64,000 nt of DNA from Plecoglossus altivelis (lineage: Eukaryota > Chordata > Actinopteri > Osmeriformes > Plecoglossidae), in NCBI GenBank assembly GCA_036571765.1, contig BROE01000022.1:11056282-11120281 (forward strand), written 5' to 3'. The notes under the pieces are model-generated. The model was given only the letters and a program-made list of their open reading frames with translations, searched no databases and was not told the origin of the DNA. The stretch's first letter is position 1, and each line of letters opens with the position of its first letter. The translations under genes and the position numbers were made by a program. Below are positions 26,014 through 39,502 of the stretch, piece by piece.

Positions 26014-29000
26014 CAGACACAAGAAACTTTTACAACACACATTTTACAACGCCCCTAGTTATGTACACTTGCACACACAAACACAGGACAGAGTGCAATG
26101 TTAGACAGAGCAGTGGTACCTTTTTGACAGGTGACAATCTTCCTGTGAAGCTGGTGACAGCGGTCGTTGAGCTGGTCAGCCTGCCAGTACCTCAGGAACA
26201 CTTTGCTGCTGCCCATCTGAGAAAGAGAGTGACACAGACCGAAGGAGAGCAAGTGAATGCACTTTAAGCTTCTGTCAAGACACCAATGATGGACTTCATT
26301 CTGTGACCTGTTTGTTCAGCTGAAAACCTCAGCTCTGCAGTCTCTGTGTCTGAGTGCTACGTGGAGGGCAGGAAGGGTGTGCATGTTGCGGGGGGTGGAG
26401 GGGGGTTGGATCAGGGTGGATGTTGTTGTGCAGATGGCCTGCTGTTCCTGTTGAAGGGTCATTGGGGGTTTTGGAGTTGGAGGGGGGGTTGGGGTCGTGG
26501 GGTTGCACGCTGCCGTGCAAGACAGGTGTTTAGACCGCTGGCTGACGCGACGCTCCCACAGACACACACCACTCATTCTTCCACACCACAAAGAGTGTGC
26601 GTGATGGGGACGGGGTGTGTGAGAAAGTGTCTGGCTGGCATTGTGATGGAGTGTGTGAGCGTGTGCGGGTGCGTGTGAGACGGGGTCTTATGACCTCTGG
26701 AGGTCACAAGCTCGCAGACACAACAGCAGCAGAGCAGTCTGGGAGGCGCAGCAGGGGGGAGGGGCCACCCGAGACTGGGTGTGTGTGTGTGTGTGGTGTG
26801 TCTGTGTGTGTTGTTAAGAGACATGGTGATGAGGGGCAGATGGGGCAGCACTGGATGGGGAGCCCATTGGAATTCAGACGTGGGAAATAGCTCCTCACAT
26901 CTTTTGTGACTGAATTCAATTGAGGAGGAACAGACTGAATGGAAAACAGACGGAAAGCAAGAGATGGAAAGCAGATCAGAGCGGTCGACTGGAAAGGAGA
27001 GAGAAGGAGAAAAAGAGAGAGAGAGAGAGTTAGAAGAAAGAGAAAGAGAGGAGCGTAGGAGAGTAATAGAGTTGAGGTAGAAGAACTCACCTGCCAGCCC
27101 TGGAGTTTACACTGTTGTAGTATGTAGCGACATTTCTCCTCTGATGACAACTTCCTCTTGTCTGGCATAGTGGTGTCCACCAGCTCTTTAAACCTATAGA
27201 CAGGAAACATAACATCACCCTACACGAAGTACTCATGCCAGCACACACAACATAAACATGGAAATACGCCTGAAACGTGTTATCCTGTGGGGGCAAAGTG
27301 AAATATATACTACTTCTGTATATTCTATTCTACTTCAGACAAGAGAACTCAGATGAGATGATTTGAGTTACTAAGACAAGGAGAGACGTATCAAAGAGAG
27401 ACACCATTTTTTTTGAAGCAGCATAAGAATGTTAGTATGGCACCACCTGTGCATTTGAAATTCAAACCTGGTGATTATATCCGTTCATGGACCAGAGGGG
27501 TCAGAGGTTAACAGGGGTCTACGGGCAGGCCAGAGCGGCAACATCTGCTGCTATTGGTGTTGCCTGGGGCAACTTTTGAGGCGGGGGCAGCGAGGGGGGG
27601 TTGTTTTGGACTGGAGAGATGTGGTGGTGGGGGGACAGAGTCAGAGAGGGTCAGGGATGTTGTCAGACAGGTTTGAAGAACATGGGCAACGTGAGCATGC
27701 GTGAATACACGCAGACACAAGCAGGGTTCATTGGAAGAGGGTAATCGCGTGGGCCTTTAAGATGACTAGTTATACCAACAAGGTGAAGAGATGGCAGGGC
27801 AAACCTGTTACCGTGTGATGATGTCACAGAATGCCCCAGTTGAATGAGCTGGGCTTCTCAACAGATGGCTGGAGATATAAAACCACTTGTGTGCGTCATC
27901 CACCTAGTGTGTGTGTGTGTTCGACAAAGACTGTGTTTGCGTCTGCGTGCGTCTCGGAGAGAGTGCTTCTGAGGGGTTTGAAGCGGTCTGAAGGGGTCCT
28001 ATCCAGACAAGCCCTGTGAGAAGGGTGCGTTTGATTTAGCATGGTGGCCCTTCCTGGTTGATGCCCTGGTCCACACAGAACGCACGACTCCTTTAGGGGC
28101 CATAAAAGCTAAAGGCACTCTGTAAACCCCTGACCTTCCCTGTGAGGATATGAAAACCATGGATAGAGATGGACTTTACAGGACCCAGGGGGCTACAATC
28201 ACAGTGGAGCGACCAGGGTGTCTACACTGATAAGAGCTTTAACCTGGGCTCTGGGGTAGGTGGGGTGAGGATCTGGTCTCTCTGTGACCGGGACATAAGT
28301 GCTCATCCTGATCCCCCGTCTTCAAGCATGTAAAAGATGATTTGTCAGGGCTCTACGTCAGCCTGCGTAAGCCACAATTGTCTGGTTGTCTCATAACTGA
28401 ACTATAGCTGTGGGGAACCGCTGAAGGGATAAGTAGGATTGAGGAAGGAGAGAAAAGGGTTAGCGGACAGATGGAAGCGTCTCGGACAAAGCCGGACATC
28501 GGTGAGCTAAGATGTCTGCGTAGGGTTTTTCTGGTGAGGCGGACGCAGTTTTAATGCGCCTGGATGTGGCGGAGAACCAACACCGTAAGAGGGCGAAGGC
28601 CATTCAAGCAAGAGAGCGTTTATCCACAATCTTCTCCAGCGCCTTCGTGTCAATGAGCGTGATCCGTGAAGACGCACGTTTGTGTGGGGATTCGCGCATG
28701 TCACAGTAGCGGGGGGACGGGGGNNNNNNNNNNNNNNNNNNNNNNNNNNNNNNNNNNNNNNNNNNNNNNNNNNNNNNNNNNNNNNNNNNNNNNNNNNNNN
28801 NNNNNNNNNNNNNNNNNNNNNNNNNNNNNNNNNNNNNNNNNNNNNNNNNNNNNNNNNNNNNNNNNNNNNNNNNNNNNNNNNNNNNNNNNNNNNNNNNNNN
28901 NNNNNNNNNNNNNNNNNNNNNNNNNNNNNNNNNNNNNNNNNNNNNNNNNNNGGGAGAGAGGAGAGAGAAATGAGCAAGGTGAGCAAAAATACGATTCAGA

Positions 29001-32000
29001 AGACAACAAACGTAAAAGAGCCGTCAGAAGAGAAGGCACGAGCTCGGGCAATTGAAAAGTCAAGCCAACGCCAACAGAAAAAGTGGGATGGTCATGGAAA
29101 GGAAGGGGAGCATCTAGCTAAAGCAGAAGACAATCGGAAAACTGGCGCAGTAACAAAAGAAAGACGAGAAGAGACTGAGCGAAAGGCAACAAATGGGGCG
29201 AACTACAGCAACGCACACAACCAAGGGGGGGAGCGGGGAAAGAGGGACGAGTGCGCCACAGAATTGCAAGGGAGAGAGAGAACCCAAGAGATGAGAGCAA
29301 GAGAGGAGAGGATTGTTAAGGAGCAAAAAGCAGGATTCTACAGGGTTCCACTGGAGGGTTTACAGAGCCCAAGGTTCAAGTGGTCTACTCTGACCTTATA
29401 CACCGCTGGAGAATAAACCTGGTCACAAAACAACAACTGTATCATAAAAGACAAATAAAAGCAACTATAAAATAGATTTGCTCGTAAATCATCTGAACCA
29501 GCCTACTCGATAAGATTGGCCTCGGGCGTCACCGTGACTTAGTGTAGGGACCTGCGTAGTGTGTCTGTGTGTGCGCGCGGGTGTGCGTGTGTGGGCTCTT
29601 GATCAGGGATTGATTTATTAGCCTGTCATCTTGATTAGTCAAGGACAGGGGTCTTTTAGAAAGAGAGATGGAGAGTGAGTGAGAGAGAGAGAGAGAGAGA
29701 GTGAGAGAGAGAGAGAGAGTGAGAGAGAGAATGGGAAAGAAAGAGAAATAGTTAGTAAAGACGTCAGAGACGTGGCAGAGAAAGGGTCAGAGAGACAGAA
29801 AGAGAAGAGGAGAGGGACAGAACTGGAGCTCTCTGTGAAAACGGCCTCGCGTCCCCCCCCCACGCCATTCCTCCATCCATTGCTGCATTCATTCACCACG
29901 GACCCAGGGTGCGTGTGGGCCTGTGTATGTGTGTGTCCGTGTGTGTGTCCGTGTATGCAGAGAGACATGAATGGCCAACAGGCTGAGTGAATGGGGCCTT
30001 TGTGTCTGGCAGGCTCCTCTCTTTAAGTCTTTAAGTAAACATAGCCTTGACTCAGAACCAAAGAGCCACGCATGTGTGGTGACTATGGCATACTGAGTCC
30101 ACACCCAGCTGCTGATGCCCATTTAAACGTACTTAGAGGTGGAAACGCATCTACACACACAACAGGCAGGCGTGACGCAAAGATGCAGGCCAAACTATTA
30201 AGTGGGTCTGTAGAGTGCGTGGCTGTAGCACAGCCAACTGCACCGTGTACCACACATAGACACTGTTGTTGTTGACAGCTTTCTCTCCATCCAACAGTCC
30301 ATCTTTGTGAGGCTGACCTGTCAACATCCTACCCACGTCCTGCCGAACGCCCACCAGCCTCGACACGCACGCTCACACACCCTGCTGCTGTACGCACACT
30401 GGCACACACACACGTGCGCATCACAAAACAGGTGTTTCCCCCCCCCCATTACAGCGGCAACAATAAGGAACAGCTCTACAAAGCACATCCATCAAAAATA
30501 CAATTGAGCTGTCCAGGCATACGCGCTGCTGGTCTCCCCTCAGTCGGTCAGGCAGCTGCCTGACCGCTGTTCGCACGTTACGTCCAACTCGCCTTCTTGG
30601 GGTTGAACAGCAGCTAGGGTCAGCTGTCGCACCTCCAGTTTCAAGTGAGTCATTTAGCGTGTACCTTGATGATCTGTCAGTAGACACGTATAACCAAAAC
30701 AGAAAGCCCCGGTCAACATTTCCCCGATAAATGATCCCTGTGCGTGTATGTGTGTGTATGTGTGTGTGTGTGTGTGTGTGTGTCCTGGCACGACCTCTGA
30801 CAGTGCTCGGGTGTTTACTCCGAGGTAGTGGAAACTTTTGGGAAGTCATGTGGTCAGTAGTGTCCTCTCTCATTATCCGTCAGGAATGTCCTTTGTAATC
30901 CACCCCCCATCCTCCGACAGAGAGAGGTGGATGGAGGGAGGGGACGGAAAGAGAGAGAGAAGGAGCAACCATCTCCTTTTCTGGCCTACCCAAAGATTCT
31001 CAGAATCAAAGAGAAAGAGAGCCAGAGAGAGAGAGAGAGAGCGATAGAGAGAGAAAGAGAGAGAAAGAGGGACAAAGGGCCAAAAATCTGCCTCTCTATA
31101 AGGGAAAATCAGTCCATTTAAGAAGCTGAAGTAATATATGGACAGACAAAATGGGATAGAGGCAAAAGAGAGAGAAAGAAAGTGAGAAAGAAAAGGAGAG
31201 AGCGAGAAAGAGGAACCTGCGGTACAAAACCAAGTCTGTAATGAACCTGTTCAGCAGGTGACACAGAGAACCTCAAACACTGCCGAAAAGTTGCTCTGAC
31301 ACTTACGAGAAGCGTATGAGCGTGCGTGAGTGTGTGTAAGTGCGTGTTGGTGTACGCGACGCTGAGGTGTGAAAGTGTTCTGCAGAGCTGACAGAGGTCC
31401 ACTCCGTTCTCCTCTCTCTGATGCCCGTATCGCGCCACTCCAATCTGTGCTCACAACTGAAAGGGTCATGGTGACCTGTCACTTTTGGCAACGTGTGTGT
31501 GTGTGTGTGTGTGTGTACGTGCATGTGAGCACCATCTCTACCACATTTAGATGGGGCAAAGAGTATTCTGAAGTTTCTATTTGCTTCCAGGTTTTGTGCC
31601 TTTATGTTCGGTCACGCTGACCTGACTCGGGAACCGTGTGTGTAAAAGAAAGAGCAAGCGAGCGACAGAGAGTGAGAGATGGGAAGACAGAGAGGCAAAG
31701 AAAAAGAGGGAGAGAGAATGGAAAGCCTGAAAGCTCCATTAGTAGTAAGAGTGTGTACAGCATGTGGTATGAGCTGCTGCTGTAGAGTGGGACCACGGGG
31801 GGGGCTACCACACCTGCTGTTGAAGGGCGGGTGAAACAGGAACCTAGATCTAGACTGGTGGACAAGATGTGCGTACGTTAGCACTAGGCCAGTCTGCTGG
31901 TATACCAACCTGCTGAGGAAGCTGTTGAAGGGCAGGCGGACAGAGTATCCATAGCGGATCATGCGGACCATCTCCAGCACTCCGACGTACTGCAACTGGC

Positions 32001-35000
32001 CGGACACATGGTCACTGTCGAAGGTGTCAGCTGCGCCGGCGCTGTTGGGACGCACGCACTCCACGAAGTGCGGAGTACAAGCCTGTAGCTTACTGACCAG
32101 CTCTGACAGAGAGTTCTGAGAGGAGAGAGCAGAACAAGGAGACAAGGGGTTCACGTTGGCATCTACTTTCCATGGGATTGGCTTGGTTTGCCCCAGGGTT
32201 TGCTAAGGTCTTCTTCTAGCACATACAAGTGTTGGTGTGGCCATTAGTGCCTTCTGGGATATGGTGTCTTTAGGCCCTACAGAATGAGAATCACTTCTTG
32301 TTACACTGTGTGTGTGTGTGTGTGTATGTGTGTTGGGGGGGTGGGGTCATTCCTTGATGTATTCTTGGGCAAGTGTGAGGTCATGTTTTGAGTGTGTGTG
32401 ACGAAGTTGTCTGGTTAGTTAGGGGGTGTTGCTCCTGTGGGGACCACAATTACAAAGAGCCCTTTGCCTTGACTTAGGGTGTGAGGGGGCGACATTGCCT
32501 CTTGTGCCCAGCCAATTGGCACACATGCGTGCATGCACACGCACCGAATGGGACGTGGACATTTATTACCACTCCTTAAAGACGTCATTCCCTGTTCGGC
32601 ATGTGTGCAAGTGTGTGTCTGAGAAGCAGACTGAGTCCCTGTGACGTCAACTACTTACTTACTGTATCCCAGTGTACACACACACACACCCATGCGTGTG
32701 CACACACTCACACAAGCTGTTGTTCATTGTTCATTCATTCATCTCCGCTGGGTTTTATGCATGGCTTGGTACAGCATCATTCTTCAGCCCACTCTTTCTC
32801 TCCCACTCTCTCCCTCTCCCTCCCTCTCTGTTTCTCTCCCCTTGCTCTAATTTGTCTCTCCCTTTTTCTCCCTCTCCCTTTTTTCCTCTCTCTATCTCAG
32901 CCGCGCTTCCTCTCTGTTTCGCTGTACCTCAAACCTTCCTTCCTTCCCTCCTTCATTCCATCCTACCTCTCCCCCCCCTTCCTCTCTCTTTCAGTGGGAG
33001 TTGGGAGACTCGACTCAGTCCCACAGTGCGACTCTACTGCCATCAATGCACTACACTGCCATCATTCTAACCACATCTCAGACCAAGGCAGCACCAAAGC
33101 TACGTCACCAACAAAGCCCGCCGGGGCCTGTGGTGATCGGCCAGGGCCCGGAGTTCCGGTCGTCGGGTTTGGCTCCGACAGCCACAAAACATTCCTTGTA
33201 AATGGTGTTGGTTATCAGTGTCATCTACAGCGGGGAGGGGGGGAGAGAGGGAGGGAGCTGGGGGGGGACAGTGCATGTTGAGGAGAAGGCAGGAGCAGCG
33301 TGAATGAGGTCTGTGTTTAGGTCGGATGGACGGGTGGGAGGGGGGTTCAGACCAGGTTTTGTGAAAGATAGCGCGATCCCGCTTGCGGTTGTGATTATGG
33401 GGCCTGGTCCGCTCACCCTCAGCTGGACGGCGGCAGTTACTGGACCACACCTCTCCAGTCTCTGGAGGAACGAGGCTGCTCCCTTCTTCTTCAGCATCTT
33501 AGAGGAGACAAAGGAAGAGACGGCGAGAGATCAAATGAGAGAGAGAGAGACAGCCAAAGAGAGAGAGAGGTGGAAAAACAGAGAGAACAATAAGGAATAT
33601 GAGAAAAATGAAGAGGGGGGGGGTCAAATTAGGTAGGATGTAAAAAACGCTAAGCTAAGCTGTTCTTGGTTGATTGGCTTGACCCAAATCTGTTCCAATC
33701 ATCCCGGATCATCTTTTAACTAGGTATAGGGATATATATTTAGTCTGCTAATATACACCCTGCTAAACGACCACCCCCCCAGCGCCACCACACCACCACC
33801 TCCGCCTCCACACCCCCCTGCCTTGCAGTCTCCTGGCAACTAGTGTTGGTACGTGTCATGTTCATCCGGGGGGGGGGGTGTTGAGGTCTTATGTAAGCCC
33901 CTGCTCCTTACTGCTCTTTTAATGAGCAGAGTCAGGGGTCTGCCATCTTAGAGGCTTAGACATCCCAAAGGACAGTGTAATACATGCACACTCATTCACA
34001 TGTGTGCATACGCACACTCTGCATATGTTCACGCCAACAAAACCACAAAAAAAATAGTCAGCATGTAGTGACCTGGATTGAGAAAACAGGTCGAGTGTGT
34101 GTGTGCGCGCGCGTGTTTGCGGAGAGAGTGGTGGTGGGGAGGGGCAGAAAGGGTAGTAGTATTCGCTTATGTTTGAATGTAACTGCTCTTTTATAACATG
34201 TCATGTGAGTATGTGTGCCTGTGAGTCAGTTTGTCATGTGTGTGAGTGTGTGTGTGTTTCTATCAGTTGGCAGGTCAGGACAAACAAGCCTATTCTCAGA
34301 GGGTTATATTTAGCCTTGTGGTGGGAAGCAATCTGAATGAGCCTGTGGTTTTTCCAGATATTCTCTGTTCTGCTTTTCCATCGATCCACAGCTACAGCTG
34401 CCTGCTTTCCGACCGGAACACCTTGCTTTCGACTAACTGCGTCACACACACGCACATGGCCCAGCCCTCCCTCCCTATTGGTCAATCCTCCATGTAGGCC
34501 CCACCAATCAGAGGTGGGGATGGTTGATTCAGGCTGTGCTGAAGCTGGGGTGAAACATCCGTCATTTAAACACCTACAGATGTTTGTCGTCTCTCTACAG
34601 TCACACACACCCCCATCCACGTGCGCACGTACGTACACACACACACACGGAAAGATACACAAACAAACTTCTAGCCGACAGGTCACAATTACCCTTTCGG
34701 GTTATGGAGACAAAGTGGACCAGCTCAACATGAGTGTTAGAGACTGCTTGGGTGTACCTTGGAAAGGTCCTGGCACCTTCGGGAAGGTCGAGCAGTGATG
34801 GAGCAGGAGGAGGAGGAGGCGGAGGAGCAGAAGGAGGAGGAGGGACAGGTCATCTTGCGTAGGAGCAGTGCAGCTTTGGGCCCTCTAAGGCCTGGTCTAG
34901 ACTGTGACGGGACCAGAGAACCGGTCTGGGTCAGTTTGGACCGGAACAGCTGCTGCAGAAGCACACTCTCACTGGCTGTCGAGGGCAACAGCAGAGAAGA

Positions 35001-37317
35001 GTGGAGCGAGAGGAGAGCGTGGAGGGAAGAAAGAGGACTTAGACCGTGTGTAAACAATCAGTGCAGGGGAGCTGGCAGTGCAGAGAACAACATGTGGATC
35101 TGCTCTCGAGCACAATGGGTTCTTTCAAACCTGCGTGTGCATGTGTGTGCGTTCGATACCTACACTTCATAACGAGCAGGAGGTTTTGAGGGAGGGAGTC
35201 TTTGTTCTTTGTCAATGACCCTGTGAGGTCATATGTCATCTACCAATCAGAAAAGAGACATGTTAAACTACCCAGTCCATAGAGAGGTGTACGCGTGTGG
35301 TTGTGTTGCTGTGTGTCTGCAGGCTGCTCGTACCTGGCCTGCGTAGTGGCTGACGGTGAAGGCGGGACCCTGGTCTTTTGGCGGAGGATTGCCGTTGCCA
35401 TCCTTGGTCGTCAGGGAGATGCCGCGTGTCTGTGTGGAGTCCAGGTGTGTCTGCAGTCTCTTGTAGAGCGTTTGCTCAGCAGGTTGCAAAGCCCGGCTCT
35501 CCTCATCCAACACACACAGCAGACCCTGAGGTCTCTGAATAGACAAAAACACCAAAACACAGACTGAGTGAGGAGTATAACGTTCCTTTGTGTACAGTAT
35601 CATGACGTTGCCACGGCCAAGGAGCAGCACATGTAAACATAGAAACTGCGTGAGCAGTGTTATTGTCTGAATAAGTGTGTGTGTGTGTGTGGTGGGGGTC
35701 TATCTGAGGCAGTACCTGGAAGAAAAAGTTGAGAACAGCTGGCTGGTTGCCGGGCGACCACAGCGTCTCCATGGCGATGCCCTCCTGTAGACACTCAGCC
35801 TGTTCCTGCTGGAACAGCACCTCAGAGACATACTGTCTGAGACGCTCACTGGTCATGTTCACACACAGCTGGAAAACACACATACACACAACCGCTCGTC
35901 AATGGTCATGTTCACACACGCACACACGCAGTTGATGACCAACATGTACGCGTTTGTTAAGTTAAAATACATAAAACAGCGTATTTGAGGTTTTAAAAGC
36001 CTCAGGCAAACACTAATGATTTCCAGTGTGCTGCTTTTACAGTAAGTCTCCATAAACAGATAACAGTGGTACACCAGACAATTCTTCAAACGCTGACTGG
36101 TGACATACACAGGCCCACAAATAACATTAATGTACCACAGATTGAAGACCCCCATGAACTCTGTCTCACTGCAGGCTGAACCTGAACCAGCACCTTCCAG
36201 TTCTGTTTGGACTCATGTTTCTCCAGACACCCGACCTCTTCCTGACCCAGCAGGTAAGAACACAAGCCTCGAACTGTCCTAGCTACTGTCCTGTTGAAAG
36301 GCCTGACCAACCTCCTGCTCAGCTAAGGCAGAGCAACCCAGTGATACACAGGCTGTGGGTTTCTCCGTGTGCGAGCGTGCTTCTGTGTGGGATTTTGGGC
36401 GTGCGTTTCCACGTGTTGTTTTTGCGCGTGTCCTTTAATCGGATCCTGTTGATCTAGAGACAATATAAACGAACACAGAGGCAACCTTGGGGTTGGGTTG
36501 TTTAAAGGCACATAATCTCGTCGGGAACTGGAGTATATCACCTCCTCTATCTCTATATTCTGTTGACATCATGTCAAACTCGGAGAATCTGCAGGGGTGT
36601 GATTGTGTAATGCGTGTGTGTATATACTGGGTGTGGTGGTCCAGCAGCTTTATGTACCTGACACTGGCAGGTGTTTCATTCATATATCAGCTCATTAAGG
36701 GAGCGCTGAGCAGGTTCAATACAGCATTAACAAGCCCTGTTTTTTAACGAGCGCCGCTTTAATTAACACGCCCCATATATTGACCCTGATCACTCTGTTC
36801 ATGCCATATGTGTACACCCGAGATGCTACTGTTCTCAAGATCGGTACGAGCACACAGATGCGTATGTGCACACACATACATATAGACACACGCTGTGTGA
36901 ATGCCACCTGTGATTGAGTCATTAGACCAGGTCTCCATGAACAGCCTCCCCGCACACACCACTAGGGGTGATGGAGGGGGGAGGAGATGAGTGGAGAGTA
37001 GGGGAGGGAGTAGAGGAGGAGGAATTATGAGGAGGGGAGTAAGGGAAGAAGGGAGTTAGGGAGGAGAGGATAAAGGGAGGAAGGGATGAGAGGATGAAGG
37101 GAGGAAGGGAGGAGAGGACAAAGGAAGGAGGGCATAAAGGGAAGAAAGGATGAGGGGAGTAAGGCCGGAGGGAAGGAAAGGAGAAGGGGGTGGATGAGAG
37201 GAAATCACTAGGAAGGTGAAATGCAATCACCAGCTAAAAACTTGTGTCTGAAGTTCATTTGTATTTCATGCAGTCTGTCGGTCGGTCGGTTGGTCGGTCG
37301 GTCAATCTTCATCTCTC

Positions 37318-37403
<86 letters not shown>

Positions 37404-38617
37404 AGTGACCTTGCTGAGGTCACCACTCCTCTCTTCCGCTCTGCTCTCATTAGAGAACATAGTGAGAGGAGCAAAGAATTTGATATCTTACCACCTGACA
37501 CGAGCATACACACGCACACACACACACACAGCAACTAATCTGGCAGCCAAGCTGGCACAGAGGCAGCCATTGTGTGATTGGGTTTACTTGAGGACAGACA
37601 TACATCACAGACGCCGTGGACCACCTCACTACAGCACAATAGCTGACTGTGTTCCCTTGTTCCAGCCTGGATCCCCCAAATGCACCCTGTACCCCCTGCT
37701 GGCCAGTAATACACTCTGTAACCCTATAACACACCCTGTCCTCTATCAAATCCTACATCCTTACCAAAAAACCCTGTCCTCTATTAAACCCTACACCCCA
37801 TAGCACAACCTGTCCTCTATTAAACCTTACACCCCCATAGCCCAACCTGTCCTCTATTAAACCCTACACCCCCACAACACAACCTGTCCTCTGTCAAACC
37901 TTGTATCCTTATAACCCTGCCCTTTTTTATAACCTGTATCCTCTCTTACATCAAGCATCCCTCTTGTTTTAGGGGTCCTCTGAATCCCCCCAAAGTCACA
38001 CACACTCACGGACGGACATGGGAGGTTCTGGCATGTGCGTTTATTGGAGGCTACCTGCTCAAAGCTGTTCTTCTGGAACTCCTCAAATCCAAAGATGTCC
38101 AAGATGCCTATCTCCAGGGCAGGGTCACTGTGAGGGAGAAAGAGAGAGAGAGAGAGAGGGCGAGAGATAGAGGAAGAGAGAGAGGGTGAGCGAGAGGGAG
38201 AGGCCGAGAGAGAGTGGAATAGAGTGAGAGGACGAGAGAGAATGAGAGGGCAAGAGACAGAGGAAGAGAGAGAGAGGGAGAGAGAGAGAGGAAGAGATAG
38301 AGGGTGAGAGAGAGGGAGAGGGCAAGAGACAGAGGAAGAGAGAGGGAGAGAGAGAGAGGAAGAGAGAGCAGGGGGGGGGGGGGGGATGGGGAGAGGAGGG
38401 GGACAGGAGGCAGGAGAGAGGTCTTGGGGTGGGGGGGTGGGGAGAGAGAGGAAGAGGGTGAGGGCGAGAGAGGCCGAGAGAGAGTGGAAGAGAGAGAGAG
38501 GGTGAGAGAGAGAGGGAGAGGACAAGAGACAGAGGAAGATAGATTGGAGAGAGCGGAAGAGACAGAGGGCGAGAGGAGAGGCCAAGAGAGAGTGGAAAAG
38601 AGAAAGAGAGAGACAGG

Positions 38618-38666
<49 letters not shown>

Positions 38667-39465
38667 CGAGAGGGAGCAAGGGAGAGGGGTGGAGGTGGAG
38701 AGATGAGAATAGAAACATGTGCATACATAGCATCTACAGTCAGCTCCATACACAAGGTGTCTGCTCAAATGGCAGACTGGCTGACTCATTCACAGCCCCA
38801 ATTTTCGAAAACCCTTTTCTGTTTGGGTGTCCTTGTACATACTGTGCAAAAGACATTTGGAACATGCGGTACATCGTTTGAAGTCACTCCATTTGTGTGT
38901 GTGAGCGTGTTTATTTGTTTTGATGTGTTTCTCAAATCGTAAGTATTATTGGACGTCTGTTCAGGCATGTGCCATGCATACCGTGGTTTGCGAGTGTGTG
39001 GTTGTTGTGCGAGCGTTTACTGTGTGCCGGTATGTTAGTGCGTGCGTGTGTGAGTAACGTGGCTAGAAAAACACATTCCTCCAGATACCACTGCTGCTTA
39101 TCAGAGTGTGATATGACTCAATAACATCAGCAACCACATAAGCGACCCAGTGGCTCTCATTACCTCTCACCAGTGATTGTGTGTGTATGCGTGAGTGCGT
39201 GTGCACTTGTACAAGAACACGCTGAAAACTATTCCAACCCTCCAAGCGCTGTTGGAGATAGCAGCGGTGCTCTCTCTGGCGGGGTAGACAGGGCTGCAGT
39301 AGTCATAAGGCTGGCCTCCTGGGTGTGCAAACCAGAACATTCCAGCCATTGATGGTTTCCTACTCGGGTTGTCGTGCTTCCACGCTACTCTTTCGCGGGA
39401 GATTTAGGCCAACGTACGCTCACACACACGCTACTACTCTTCTTGTTTTTTGCCCTGGTCCTCTC

Positions 39466-39502
<37 letters not shown>

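Larger units (their letters stand above)
35869..38054 (-). other. MYO16 intron between e17 and e18
   Basis: No exon found. It holds a GGTC repeat (37277-37303), a CT/CTAT repeat (37321-37403), a purine tract of AAGGGAGG-type units (36965-37200), and repeated CCTGTCCTCTATTAAACC words (37735-37900). Confidence 0.75.

Noticed and set aside
37857..38789. 310-codon minus-strand open frame
   Set aside because: It contains exon e17, but the rest is translation of the GA/CT tract (endless LSLSL). Splice sites bound the real coding part to 73 bases.
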